A stretch of 64,000 nucleotides of DNA from Nereocystis luetkeana (Eukaryota; Sar; Phaeophyceae; Laminariales; Laminariaceae): the NCBI GenBank assembly GCA_031213475.1, contig JARUPZ010000004.1:2877501-2941500 (forward strand), read 5' to 3'. The position numbers and the translations under genes were made by a program. The notes under the pieces are model-generated. The model was not told the DNA's origin. It saw only the letters and a program-made list of their open reading frames with translations, and ran no database searches. Positions 10,561 to 62,385 of the stretch are shown here, one piece after another (within the stretch, counting starts at the first letter, position 1; each line of letters starts with the position of its first letter).

Positions 10561-11530
10561 GTCCGTCGCGATTGCACGATAATCACCCCGGCCGTATTTC
10601 GTACGATTGTGCGCTGTTTTCCGTAGTCGAAATTGTGTGTTGTCACTTTTTTTTGTAGACGAAGAAGTGCTGGTAACTGCTCAGTCGCACGGCACAGCGG
10701 CCGCAGCCCGACGAACTGCTGCCGACACGGGCCGGGCTTTGCTCGCTGCCCTGTGTCCGGTGCGAACGAACCAAGGGTCGGTTACGCGTCCTGTCGTTTG
10801 TTCTCATGCCCCTGTTGTGTTGAGCTCGAACGCCACTACGACGCGTAGGGCGTTTTATTTTCGTTGGGGGCGCTCTCCGCGTACGGGGGGAAAACTGTGC
10901 CACTGGTACGATAAAACGTGGGCATATGCCGTGAAACGTGTGTCTATTTCTCGTGTCAAGAGATGGCCACCAGTTCTTTTTTGCTATCAATAGTCGCGCT
11001 TGCTCATGTAGGGTTACGTATGCCGGGAACTTTGAGGTTGCCTCGTACATGTATTTGAAACAAAATTGAGAAGAAGAAAAAATGAAAAAAAAACGAATGC
11101 CGGGAACTTTGAGGTTACCTCGTACTTATATTTTGAAGGAAAAAAGAAGAAACCAACAAAAAATACGCCTCCATCAGCTGTGATATTTTTCTTGGATTTC
11201 CGCGAACGCTCGTATTCGCAAGCTGGGTGTGACAATAAATCGACCGCGCGTGCTACGATTTTCGAGTAACCTCGTGGAGGATATACAGTAGGTTGGTGGC
11301 TCCCGTGGGTTGATCCTCGTAGTACCAGGGCCAGCAGGAGGATACATGGCATGTGTCGGGAGCTTAGACTTGCCTCTGCGGTATACCTGAATTGGTTCAG
11401 AGCTGTAACCCTTTTAGTCTGTCTCGAAAATGTAGGGGCCGTTTGAATAATAATATTCGATACAAACGGTCCTTCAACTTGGCGTAGATTTGATGCGGCG
11501 CTTTTCTGCGCTTGTGGCGGTATCATGTGC
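10560..11530. other. Intergenic stretch without a supported gene
   Basis: Several open frames up to 170 codons overlap on both strands but have no family motif and no consistent splice sites. A 31-base string (GAATGCCGGGAACTTTGAGG and following) occurs twice, near 11020 and 11095, 77 bases apart. Confidence 0.5.
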
Positions 11531-11535
11531 TTTTA

Positions 11536-11668
11536 TTTCGGGGAACCGTAGTAAATACCTGGTAGGATCAAATAATGTCAGTAAAAATAGGTAAATATAT
11601 ACCAGGTACCAGGTAGGTTTTTGTGTGTACCATAGGTCCCGCTTAATACGCCCCCCCCCCGAAACAGA
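11536..11668. mobile_element. Family A MITE copy with internal TACCWGGTA insertions
   Basis: Compared with other family A copies, this one has an extra CCTGGTA after AAATA (11556-11564) and a double CCAGGTA insertion after ATATA (11600-11615). The rest follows the family order, ending in a C tract. Confidence 0.75.
11600..11615. repeat. Tandem TACCAGGTACCAGGTA insertion in a MITE
   Basis: Other copies read ATATATAGGTTTTTGTG here; this copy has two CCAGGTA units added at the TA. This shows by comparison that the motif is an insertion. Confidence 0.7.
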
Positions 11669-12100
11669 CTCTTCCCGTGCCGTGCGCCACAGCAGCTTTC
11701 GATCGGCTCGAGTGACGTTTCTTTCCCCGCGTTTAGGCTGATTTTATGTACTTGATAGATTTCGAGCTTTTATTATACAGGAGCAGGGTCGACCGTCGTG
11801 TCCTTGCTCGACGAGAGTCTACTCTCCACGCTGCTGTATCATGTCAGACGCACCAGAGGTTTACTCTGTAGCACAGCGCAAAACTACGCTCAGCTGCGAA
11901 AAAAAATGCGACCGGGTAAAAACTGTTAACACCTAGGGAACAGCACGGCAACTTTTTCCCTGACGCTCCCTGTCCTACATTTCTTAACGAGTACGAAAAT
12001 ACTACCAGATAAAGGTTAACACCTAGGGAACAGCACGGGAACTTTTGCCCTGCGCCCTGTTCTACATTCTTATATTTAGGGACTAGAGTGGTATATATAT

Positions 12101-12177
12101 ACTGCGATCCCGTTTTGGGGACAACCCACTCAAGTCCTCCAAGGAAGGGGTTTGTCCTCAAAGCGGGGCTGCAGTAG
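12101..12177. mobile_element. Family B MITE copy
   Basis: GATCCCGTTTTGGGGACAAC and TTTGTCCTCAAAGCGGGGC form the arms. No gene in the surrounding 11.7-12.6 kb; two copies of TTAACACCTAGGGAACAGCA occur near 11928 and 12016. Confidence 0.65.
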
Positions 12178-12609
12178 GTGTTCTAATTGTTGTTGTTTGG
12201 CCTTCGTTTGGGAGGGCAGAGTCGCGGTCGTTTGGTAACAAGCCGTAGTCCGTCTCCTCTTGAACGTCGAGTGTGTGCTTTTTGGACTGCTTCGCCTCGG
12301 ATGAAACTACTGATGTGCTGCACGAATGAACTGATGTGCTTTCAACACGGCGAAACTTATCAGGCGCGAAGCACACCAATAATTAAAAAGTGCCGCTTGC
12401 TGTTGGTTCGTGTACACGAAGCTGGGACACTTCCCCTTCCTATCCCTGGGCGCGGAAAACAAGCCGCGCCGCTTCCCTAAAATCGGTGCGGGCGGGGCAA
12501 TCGTACCGGGGCCATAATAACGTACGATAACGGTTCCCCCATGCCACCAACCAAAGCGGTCAACAACGAAACAGAGGCACTACTCAGTGGATACATCCTT
12601 GCGCACCTC

Positions 12610-12760
12610 GGGCGGATAGATGATCTATCTGCAGATAGATCATGATCTAGATCATCTGGTTCCTCACCTGCCGTTGTGAGAATTGTAAAGGATTTGCATG
12701 GCACCAATCCAACCCAGGAAACCAGTAAAAGTCAAAGGTTGATAATAAGTGAATCTTCCT
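12610..12760. repeat. GATC-family repeat copy
   Basis: GATGATCTATCTGCAGATAG, CTCACCTGCCGTTGTGAG and CCAATCCAACCCAGGAAAC. Confidence 0.65.
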
Positions 12761-13558
12761 CAGGTAGCTATTTAAACACTCTGATCGGCTACCAGGGTAT
12801 TATATGCGGCTCAATCAACCGAGCATATTTCCCAGTCACGGCATTCCGAGCCGGCCGAATCAATCTACTGTCTAGAATATTTCCAAGCACAGCATTCAAG
12901 CCGGCCGAGTCGACCTAGATGGTTGCCAAGCCCAGCATCCAAGCACTGACCACTGGAAACTCACGGCTGACGTATTTGCAGTAATCGTTAAAACAAAAAC
13001 AAAACAGACTCAAATACGGGGAAGCAAGTGTGCGACACTGCACGGGGACAAACGTTCCAAAGGCAAGGAGAGCCCCGCCCGCGCGTATTATGTACGACAG
13101 TCGCGTAATACGGCTTAAAAAAAGAGTGCGCGGGTCCCACGGATGACGTTGGCCTTCGGGCTGATGCGTTTGATTGGACTCCCGCCTGGCGCGTATACAA
13201 CAAACCTGCCCCCGATACCCTCAGTGCTCTCGCCGGTCTCCGAGTGGGCTCTAAGGGTCATTCTTATCGGAGAGCTTTTTTCTTAATTTTCAACATTTTT
13301 TTCGCGCAATTTTTCAAACTCCCATATTTTCCTGTTTTTTTCCAAATATTGGAATGTTAACGAACTTGATATTCTTGGTTCTGGAGAATTTCACGAATAG
13401 TGACAGAACGCCTCCGTATATTGATACATATATCCAATTATTTCCAAACTTTGGAAATTATGGAAAAAACGCTCTCCGATAAGAATGAACCTAATGAGAA
13501 TCCCACTAGATCCCACGGGGTGGCCTGATCAGCGATCTCCGACGCCAAAGGGTTAACC

Positions 13559-13662
13559 TTAACCCCCCCTTTTAGTACCGCAGTCCCGTTTTGGGGACAA
13601 ACTAACTTAGAATTTGACTGATTTGTCCCCACAACGGGACTGCGGTTCTAAAAAGGGTTAAC
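13559..13662. mobile_element. Family B MITE, well-kept copy
   Basis: A near-palindrome: ACCGCAGTCCCGTTTTGGGG ... AACTAACTTAGAATTTGACT ... CCACAACGGGACTGCGGT, flanked by TTAACC and GGTTAA. Confidence 0.85.
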
Positions 13663-13841
13663 GCTGCTGCTGTAGTACTCTGGAACCACCGCGTGTAATA
13701 TATAGACGATGCTGGCAAAGGGGGTCAACGATGCAACGCTCCTCGTCGTGATATCTTTTTTCTTGTTTGTTTGCGATCCCATATATCATCCTAGCCCTAC
13801 CTCTCTCTGCTTTCCATTTATAAGGGTGACTCAGATCCGAA

Positions 13842-14080
13842 GCGTTCTACGACAGAAGTACACCCTAATTTTTCTGAGGCTCTCCTCACTTGAGGAGCTC
13901 CATACTAAGTAAGTCACTTAAGCAAAAATCAGTTTGACTCCCGGTGAATAATTCCATGGCTCAAGTATACGAAAACGTAATTTATCGTAACAAGATTGGC
14001 ATCGCGACGATTTTGGGTTAAGGAGCCCCGTCATTCAGAAACTATTTCAGCGGAAATGTGCTACCTCTATCGTAGAACGC
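13842..14080 (+). mobile_element. Family D MITE copy
   Basis: Terminal inverted repeats GCGTTCTACGACAGA and TCTATCGTAGAACGC bound about 240 bases. Inside are TCTGAGGCTCTCCTCACTTG and CTCAAGTATACGAAAACGT, also found in the copies at 15569 and 41448. Confidence 0.85.
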
Positions 14081-14087
14081 TGTTATG

Positions 14088-14353
14088 ATACTGCTTTGTA
14101 TGGGGTTGAAAAATTACCTAGGTTTAGGGACTGGGATCGTATTTAAAATTTGTAGTACTCGGAAGGCGTATCTCAGGTGGAAAACCAGGGGTTTTCTAGA
14201 GAGACACGAGCGGGGTCTCAATCTCCGACGTGCACGAAAGGAATAAAGCTGCTCTTCTATCTCTAAGCAAGCAACACATGTGAGTACCAATGAGTACCGG
14301 CTTAATAGGCAGACCTGCCCAGGGATACAAAGTGTCCCGCTGTCCGTGATCTT
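14088..14353 (+). repeat. Direct repeat, left copy
   Basis: TGTTATGATACTGCTTTGTA, AACCAGGGGTTTTCTAGAGA, CGGGGTCTCAATCTCCG and TCCCGCTGTCCGTGATCTTA occur in the same order at 15119-15404, about 1,030 bases away. The two copies bracket a T-rich stretch with no supported gene. Confidence 0.8.
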
Positions 14354-15118
14354 AACAAGTGGCGTCGACGGCTTAGGACTTTTCGCCTTTAGGTTGGTAC
14401 GAGTTGTTCTCGCTCATTTTAGGACCGCTTGCTTTTCTGGAGTAAGTCTGTTCCACCCACTGCACGATGGAGACTCATGGGGAGGGAGGGTCTGCTTCCC
14501 CTCATGGTGGACGATAATTTTTGCTCGACGTTTTCCTGGACTCTGGGAGGTGGTTTTTCAACTTACTGACGTTTTCCGAGTTTTCGCGACGGGGTTTTTT
14601 TCCCGGCAGGTGTGTTCCTGGGTTGTTTGTTTGCTTTTTTGTTTGTTTTTCTTGGGCTTGATCGGGGATGGTTTTCGCGTGTTCTGTCCTGTGCCTACCC
14701 CCTCCGCTCAGTGTCGGGGCTGGTCTGGGTAATCGGGCCACTCATTTGTGCCACAGGACACGTTTCCCTAGTTGTAGGCTGGGTTTTCGGTGTTTCTTGA
14801 CATCTTCCGTGATATTTTTTTGTTTCTCGATTTTTTTATATATTCACTTTTCCCTTTTCCATGCATCTTCCTCGTCCTCCCCCGTCGCGGGTGACATGGC
14901 GATGATTTCTAGTAGACGCTTTCTTCCAGCCCCTTAAGGCTCCGCCTTCCTTTCCTTTTTTTTACGTACTTTACCGGCTTCGTTGCCTTGCCGTTCAGAG
15001 GTGTGGGAGTGGGTGTTGAGGAGCCGCCTCTTCGACTCATGTTCTAGTTCGTGGAATCGGGGTTTCCATGATTTTCCCATAATTCTGCATATATATACGG
15101 CTCATCAGAGTGGGCTAG
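14354..15118. other. T-rich stretch between direct repeats
   Basis: Open frames here (up to 150 codons) translate to Phe/Val/Cys-rich strings because of T and G runs; no family motif or splice pattern is seen. It could be the inside of an unknown non-LTR or DNA element, but nothing shows this. Confidence 0.4.
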
Positions 15119-15404
15119 TGTTATGATACTGCTTTGTATGAGGTTGAAAACCCGGTAATTACCTGGGTTCAGGCACTGGCATCGTATTTGTTGTACTTGG
15201 AAGGCGTATCTTACGTGGAAAACCAGGGGTTTTCCAGAGAGACATGAGCGGGGTCTCAATCTCCGTCGTGGACGAAAGGAATAGTGCTGCTCTCCTATCT
15301 CGAAGCACGCAACACATGTGAGTACCAATCAATGCGTACACCGGCTTAAAAAGCAGACCTGCCCAAGGTTACAAAGTGTCCCGCTGTCCGTGATCTTAAC
15401 AACA
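15119..15404 (+). repeat. Direct repeat, right copy
   Basis: Pairs with 14088-14353 in the same orientation; roughly 85-90 per cent alike by eye. Confidence 0.8.
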
Positions 15405-15535
15405 CGTCATCCGGGGTCACAAAATAGGCTCTTCTCCCTTCTCTCCTCCCCACTATACGCTTCTTGCCTTGGAAGGCATTTTTATCTCGAGAAGACCATC
15501 GGCCCCCGTTCTCCCCTCGTCGACTCGCATAGCCA
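15404..15535 (-). mobile_element. Partial SINE body
   Basis: ATCCGGGGTCAC, CTTGCCTTGGAAGGCATTTT and CTCGTCGACTCGCAT match the bodies of the SINE copies at 16563 and 59395. The tRNA-like head is missing. Confidence 0.65.
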
Positions 15536-15568
15536 AAAGATAGTGACTACACAGACAGGGTAAAAGAC

Positions 15569-15793
15569 GCGTTCTACGATAATAATAGAGGTAGCACATT
15601 TCCTTAACCCATGTCGTCGGAATGCCGATCGTATTTCGAAAACTGACGTGTTTGCATACTTAGGGCATGGCCTTAATCATCGGGATGAAATTTGATTTTT
15701 TGCTGAAGCAAGTTTTCGGGCGAGGTATTGAGCTCCTTATTATGTGAGGAGCCTCAGAAACTTCAGGGTGAACCTCTTATCACCGTAGAACGC
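15569..15793 (-). mobile_element. Family D MITE copy, inverted
   Basis: Same ends as 13842-14080 but reverse orientation; AGGTAGCACATTTCC near the left end, CTTCAGGGTGAACCTCT near the right. Confidence 0.8.
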
Positions 15794-16199
15794 CTCGAAA
15801 TTAGACGACGTTCAACCAGACGAGGGGTCAACGATGCAACGCTTTTTTGTCCCAAGATAATGACTACGTGGCTCCTAAACGAGAGGGAGAAAAAACTGCA
15901 CCTACCTACCTATAGTAATCGTGTTTTATGAACCTATGGTTACCGTGTCGAGGGGGACCGCCTCCCGAGGCGGTGCATGCTGTCAACGCGTCATATAATA
16001 TTATGGAGGGAGCCCTCTTCGCTTTTTTTGTTTTTTTGGGGGGGGGATTGATTGCACCCCAACCGAAGATCTCTTTTAGTCTACAGCCTGTTCCAACTCC
16101 TCCCATTACCGTGCTAGGGTGGTCTAGACTAGAGTTATACCCCTGCGAATACTCGCGGTCAACGGGTACTGGGGGTGTACTCGATAGAAGAGATGTACT

Positions 16200-16275
16200 C
16201 GATCTCATGCATGGCCGTAGTCGTATGACCATAGACCCTCGCATCCCTACAATGCCGGGACGGAGCACTGGGGGG
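16200..16275 (-). repeat. Family C dispersed repeat, short piece
   Basis: CATGCATGGCCGTAGTCGTA, ACCATAGACCCTCGCATCCC and ATGCCGGGACGGAGCAC, the end portion of the family. Confidence 0.65.
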
Positions 16276-16277
16276 GG

Positions 16278-17110
16278 GGAACCCGGGGGCTCACGAGTAC
16301 GTATTATATGTATTCCCGCTCTTTCTGTGTAAGGACTTTAGCGTGGTATACTCATCACATGTTGCCGAGTGGGACCCGTATAAGCTGTATGATCTACAGT
16401 AGTAGCACATGCTTCCTGGGTTGGACCTGTGCTATACTTGCAGATCCTGCACAGCCTCTCCCAACGGTAGGTAGATAGATACTGGTAGGTAGGTAGGTGA
16501 TGAACTAGATTATCTGTAGATAAAACCCGGGTGCTCACGAGTACGTATTATATGTATTTCCGCTCTTTTTTTCTTTCTTTTTTCTCATCCCATTCATTAT
16601 CTTCGCACATCTTCTTCTCTCTCTCTCCTTCCAACTCGTAACTCAGATCCGGGGTCACATAGAAGGCTCTCCTTCCCGCTACGGTACGTGCCTTCATTTT
16701 TATCGCGAGAAGATTTCAGCCTTTTCTTCCCTCGTCGACTCGCATCGAATTGGGCCTACCCACGCTGCAAGGCGCTCTCAACAATTTTTATTGAATCCTT
16801 TTTTATTATTTTTGCAAATAAAGTCAAAGTCCGACCCACCTGGGGCTCGAACCCAGGACTCAAACAAGTAGAATTCGAGGTTAACCACTTGAACCACCGG
16901 GGCGACCGGCTAGTGTAAGGACTTCAGTGTGGTATACTCATCATGTTGCCGAGTGGGACCCGTACAAGCTGTATGATCTACAGTAGCACATGCTTCCTGG
17001 GTTGGATCTGTGCTATACTTGCAGATCCTGCACAGCCTCTCCCAACGGTAGGTAGGTAGATAGGTAGGTGGTGAACTAGATGATCTGTAGATAGACAGAT
17101 AGATCATGAT
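16278..17110. repeat. Tandem segmental duplication with one SINE-filled copy
   Basis: Copy 1 (16278-16524) and copy 2 (16525-17095 without the SINE) both run CCCGGG, GCTCACGAGTACGTATTATA, CTGTAAGG-type sequence, GTGGTATACTCATC and a GATC-family core. Copy 2 holds a SINE at 16563-16912 that copy 1 lacks. Confidence 0.85.
16563..16912 (-). mobile_element. tRNA-derived SINE, full copy
   Basis: On the minus strand the head has a polymerase III A-box-like GTGGTTCAAGTGGTTAACC and a B box GGTTCGAGCCCC, followed by a body with GTCGACGAGGGAAGAAAAGG and an A/G-rich tail. The empty copy of the flanking sequence at 16310-16340 reads CTCTTTCTGTGTAAGG, so the insertion lies between CTCTTT and GTGTAAGG. 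Confidence 0.88.
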
Positions 17111-17114
17111 CTGT

Positions 17115-18795
17115 CAGAGGTGTGAAGTTATTATCTCTCCGACGCTGACGTATACACCTGGTACTCCTGCTCAGCAGCGGCCATACCCTGAAGCTCTTTC
17201 AAGAAAACATTTATTTGTCTTCCGGCGTCGAGGAGACGAATTCCTACCAGATACCCTGGGTACCAGGCATGCAAAAGAGGGGGGCTATGCGCAAGGTTGA
17301 GGGCTAATCCTAACGAGGACAAAAAAAAAAAACGAAGCAAAGAAACGGAATAAACGGAGATACTTTTCGTTTTTCGTAAAAAACGGCAGATTGAGTTCTA
17401 ACGTTCTAACGAGGAGAAAGTAAATAAATAATTAAAAGCCCAGTCGAATTTGTACGCGGTGGAGATTGTCAGAATAACTCAACCGCCACAGCACGTGATT
17501 TCCGGCGATAGCGCTCGATAACGACGGAGGATAGACATAACTCGCACACGCGAGGCACCCTCCACAGCAGGCGGTTCTCGTGGCCCAACCCGCTCCCTCC
17601 GTGGTGCTCTAGAAGTAGTGTATCGGCCATCATTGCTGTTCGATGGCACAAGTTTGATTTGTTGAGTGGCTCTCAAATCGGAAAATATCCCGCCACAGAC
17701 ACTCTCCTGATCCCCCGGTTTCTTGCGAGGGCACCCCATGGTGGTGCCCCTACCCATATATGCTCGCGCCGTCAGCAGACAAGCCGTGTGACAGCCGCAT
17801 GCACCACCTCGGCCATCGGACGCTTGTCAACCGGTCTCAGAAACTATATCGGAACTTCATCCGAACGCTTCGAGCTTCTCCTCTGTTTTCTTCGACCCTG
17901 GGTAACACATAGTTCGTTTCCTTGGCACCCATTTCGTAAAAATGAAGTCCACTGAGACTTGGAAAAAAAAAAGAAATGAGAAAACGGAGGTATCGGGATC
18001 TCTACTTCTATATTTTTTTTTAATTTGACCAATAAAACTTACCAGTACGTGCTATTAATTCTGCTCGTCGTTTTTTGTTTTGTGTTTTTTTTCCTCGTTA
18101 GGACCGGCCCTGATGTCACGACAACAACAAAAAACTGCTGTAAATAGGCGTTTTCTTGATGGCGGGTCTCGCGGGCAGGTCTTCAGGGCAGTTGAAACAT
18201 AATATATAATTGAAGTGGCGCACCGCACTACATACCGCAAGTATTCAGAACCAGCCACTACTTGCAGTACAATGGAACCGGGGCGTCGTAACCTAAGCAC
18301 GTCGTGGAAAGGGGATAACGCCTCCTAGCCCGTCCTAAAGTGGGATATGCCATCTTATGCCATCAAGCAGACCGCCGAAGGCCGAAAAGTATTATGGACC
18401 TGACTTACCCATGCCTGGCCGCGTAGGCGCTGGGGCAAAAGGTTTTGCTGCAGCAGCTCCACCTAAAACCTTCTACAAACAAAACAACACGCACGCCGAG
18501 TGCTGCTTTCGTCCCGCCGCGTGCGATCGCTACACAAATATGCCTAGAATCCATGCGTTGCGCATTATTGCATTCGGGTCGTGATTCGCGGTGCACATTG
18601 TTCGTTGTGCATCATTTAGCTCTGCGCACTGCGACTACCTAGCATCGTATATTCGCGATGCGCGCTTGCAGCGCGCATCAGCATCGCATGCATGCTTCCT
18701 TCCTGTAATAGCTCCATGCTGCAAACAAACAAACAAGCGAAAAGACGTCCTACTTCCGGAAGCGGCGCCAGCGAGTAGGACTCTCGGGAGTAACC
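17115..18795. other. Intergenic stretch downstream of the AK-HSDH stop
   Basis: Includes the presumed 3' untranslated region of the AK-HSDH gene (minus strand, directly left of 18796). Open frames of 60-98 codons overlap on both strands near 17480-17955 without any recognisable motif. No repeat family stands out apart from A-rich tracts near 17320 and 17960. Confidence 0.5.
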
Positions 18796-59277
<40,482 letters not shown>

Positions 59278-59394
59278 CTGCCAGCGTTGCCTCGCCTGCC
59301 ACAATTGCGTCGCATAGAAAATGGGTAGGGCTGTGAGTAGGGCATGCCTTGGCTGAAATTGACGGCTACTTATCAGTTGGGTGGCGTAGTAAGC

Positions 59395-59765
59395 CTATTT
59401 TTTTTCTTTTTTCTTTTTTTCCGTCCCATTTATCATCTCCGCCCTTCCTTTCTCTCTCCTGCCTAGTCGTGACTCAGATCCGGGGTCTCAAAGCAGGTTC
59501 TTCTCCCTCCTCCTCATAACGGTCCTTGCCTTGGCAGGTGTTTTTTATCGAGAGAAGACTTCAGCCCTTTCTTTCCTCGTCGACCGCGCGTCTTATCGCA
59601 CCTGCCCACACTCTTACACTATTAATAGTCACTCTCAGCAGTTGATTCCGTTTTCTATTTTTTTGCGCAAATAAACTCAAAAGTTCGACCCACGTGGTAT
59701 TCGAACTCCAGAACCAACTCTTAGCAGCATTCCAGGGTAACATTACCCCACTGGGGCGACCGACT
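59395..59765 (-). mobile_element. tRNA-derived SINE, second copy
   Basis: On the minus strand: GTCGCCCCAGTGGGGTAATG at the head (A-box region), GGAGTTCGAATACCACG (B box), then a body with CGACGAGGAAAGAAAGGGC and a poly-A/G tail at the left end. Clearly the same family as 16563-16912 but diverged. Confidence 0.85.
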
Positions 59766-59769
59766 ATTA

Positions 59770-61500
59770 ATACTAAGGGCCGATAATATCGAAGATTTTT
59801 TTGTCGTAGAAGTCCTGATTTACCTGATTTTTCCTGAAAAGAGGAAATCTTACCGTAGCTTTCCTGCTTTTGGGCCAGCTGTTAAAACTTCCGGATTCAG
59901 GAAATGTTTTCTCCTTTCCCTCATTTATGTTTCCAAGGAGAAAAGCAAAAGAGAATCAGGACAAAAGGAATCCGATTATAATGGCCCTGGTGGGTTTTTA
60001 GTCTTCATTTAATAAGGCACACGATTCGAGCCGCAGACGCACCCGCCAGATACATGGACGCACAGCTCCACGCAAATTACCACGCGAAACTAACTGCAAC
60101 ACCTACAGCCCGCTAAAACCTAGCGGCGACTCATAGTCATCCAACTGGCAGCCCTGAAAATGGGGGTATGGGTGAAAAATAGAGGGGAGCTTACCACTTG
60201 TTCGAGAAAATGGTTGAAGGCCACTGTGTACGAGACGAATACGAGTTAACCCCTCATACTAACCCCAAGCCGATTAGACCCAAACAACCGCTGGTTGGCA
60301 ATACACTCACTTGCATCCTACGTACGTGCTGCCGCATCGTGTGGGGTAAGACCCTCTGTATCATGGCTCTTCAGTCACCCCAGCTATTGCCAGCTATTGT
60401 CGTTCTGGCAGTATTTATTCGACACCCTGGTCGACGCACACGGTGGACGAGACGAAGATGAAGACGGACGCCGTAGGGACCCCTCTACAATGCCGGTCAA
60501 ACTAGTGTCGGTACCCGATGCCATACCGGTGAAACCGCGTGGCACAGACGGGACAACAGTAACCAGTGTGGCAGGCAGTGTGCGGAGTAATGCAGGTGCC
60601 CGCTACAATGCCGCGTGTGTTGGCCTGGCACATACCGGCACTATAGGGGGACCGGCACTACTCTGTAACCTAACCACACCGAGTGCATTCGTTGATTGGG
60701 TTGGGATCAGGGCTACTGCAGGGTTGCTACGTATTCGTCTCGTACACTGGCCTTCAACCATAGTGTCGGAGAACTACAATAGGGTGCTCGCGAAGAATGG
60801 GGTTGGAACCAACTCGGTAGCGTTCCTCGCGGTCTGTTTTTTATACGCTAAGGACCCCAACCCACGAAAAAATCAAGATTGTCCGCAGTTCGCGACAAGC
60901 AGTGACCAAAAATGCCACTTTTAAAACTTTGATGTTCTTGGTTTTGATTAAACTCTTGGCATTCTATGGGTTGGGGTCATTTTTATCTACCAACCACGAA
61001 ACTGCCCACAACGAACCCTACCAAATCGGTCTTCGCAAACACCGTGCTGGTGAAATGCCCGACAATGGTAATGGTTAGACTGACTCTTCGACTATTGACA
61101 ATAGCTACTCCTACAAACGTTGTCATTGTGACGTGCTTGAGTGCTTGAGCACTCGGGCGTCTTACTCGCCACACCGACTACCGCACGGGAACAACTGAAC
61201 CAGCAATTGCACCGCATTTTTACCGTTACGTCAAAGCTGGACGACTGTAAGCCGGGCGTGGTCGTGGATAGACCGCGCAATTATCTCTGTCGTGCCAATG
61301 GTGTCATAGTACCCCGTGCTACTTGAGCATTGCCTGGTATATTGTAGACAAGGGATGGGTAAAACGGCGTAAAGATTTTCACGTGCAACCATATCAGGGG
61401 TGGCCGTAACTGGGTTTTGCCGTATTTACGTTTGCCTTCATCACGACGCCGCCGCCCAAGCAGAACTAGGCCGGTGATTCCCGTTTCCTCAGCTTCGGCG
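59770..61500. other. Stretch without a supported gene
   Basis: Lies in the presumed first intron of the AK-HSDH gene. A frame on the plus strand at 60295-60924 is open for 209 codons but has no motif. The kinase KFGGTS exon was searched for by eye on the minus strand and not found. Confidence 0.4.
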
Positions 61501-61530
61501 CACCGCAGTACTGGGGAGTTTTCTACTCAC

Positions 61531-61870
61531 ACAGCGCGGCTATCTTCACCATCAGCTCCGTGACATCATCCACTGAAAAGTTGTCAAAGCCCGCCGCCCT
61601 GGGCGCTTGCAACAAGTCAAGCCTTTTCTTAGCACGGTTTATTTTCGAGGTCTTATCCGCCTTATTGAGAGCACCGGACGAGCTTATCCTGTCCTCCTCG
61701 CGTTTTACAAGACCCTCTAGCAGTTGCTGGCTGTCACCATCATCCCGAAGATTTTGATTTCCTTGTTTTCCCTTATCCTCGGTCTGCTTGATCATGGCCG
61801 CCTGAAAGGATTCGGGCTTGACATGTTGAGAACGGCGCCTTTTTTTCCTTGCCGTCGGCGCGTTTCCCAC
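61531..61870 (-). CDS. Hypothetical exon-like open frame, Lys-rich
   Basis: An open frame on the minus strand, rich in Lys, Arg, Asp and Glu at its start, then helical (TKSKI-like stretch KADKTSKINRAKKRLDLLQA) and VDDVTELMVKIAAL. A good donor GTGAGTAG starts at 61530. No family recognised. It sits where the first intron of the AK-HSDH gene should be. It could be a nested gene or a mobile-element protein. Confidence 0.35.
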
Positions 61871-62059
61871 GGCGTTTTCCGGAGCGACTTCGTTTGGGTC
61901 GCCGACGCCTCAAGCGCCTTCGAGGGTTTATCTTCGATGGGTGCGGGAAAAAAGGCAACTAGAAGACGGAGGAGGCGGTCGACATCTCACCCGAACAAGC
62001 CGAGCTGAAGGACGAACGACCCAAACGGCGACTCAGGGTTAACTTCCCGCAACGGAGGC

Positions 62060-62380
62060 CCAATGCGGACAAGACTAGCGGTATCGACGGTACCCCGGCA
62101 TCAGAGCCAGATGGGGCGGAAGTCGACCCCACTGACGCTCCTGCGCTACTCCCTCAGGTGCCGATCGACGCCGACCGGGCTGCGCGTGCTTTATCTTTGC
62201 CTTTGCTTCGGCTAGAGTTACCGGCCCCCAATGCGGAAACTTCCGCACGGGACCTCGATGGGGACCAAAAGGATCGACGTCGATGGTACCCCTGCATCAG
62301 AGCCAAAAGGGGCGTGGGACGACGCCGTTGATGCACCCGTGCTACTTCTGCCGGTTCCTGTCCGCGCATCCGGGCACAAT
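62060..62380 (+). repeat. Diverged tandem duplication, about 205-base spacing
   Basis: GACGGTACCCCGGCATCAGA at 62079 and GATGGTACCCCTGCATCAGA at about 62282, each followed by related text (GATGGGGCGG or AAAGGGGCGT, then GCTCCTGCGCTACT or GCACCCGTGCTACT). Translates on the plus strand to a repeated D-G-T-P-A-S-E-P peptide. Confidence 0.7.
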
Positions 62381-62385
62381 CTCAC

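Noticed and set aside
14280-14937. Phe/Val-rich open frames that look like membrane proteins
   Set aside because: T and G runs give hydrophobic strings in several frames; no family motif, start context or splice pattern was seen.
16836-16915. A tRNA gene on the minus strand
   Set aside because: A and B boxes are present, but the arms do not fold into a full cloverleaf with a clear anticodon, and the same head plus body occurs at 59395-59765, so it is a SINE.
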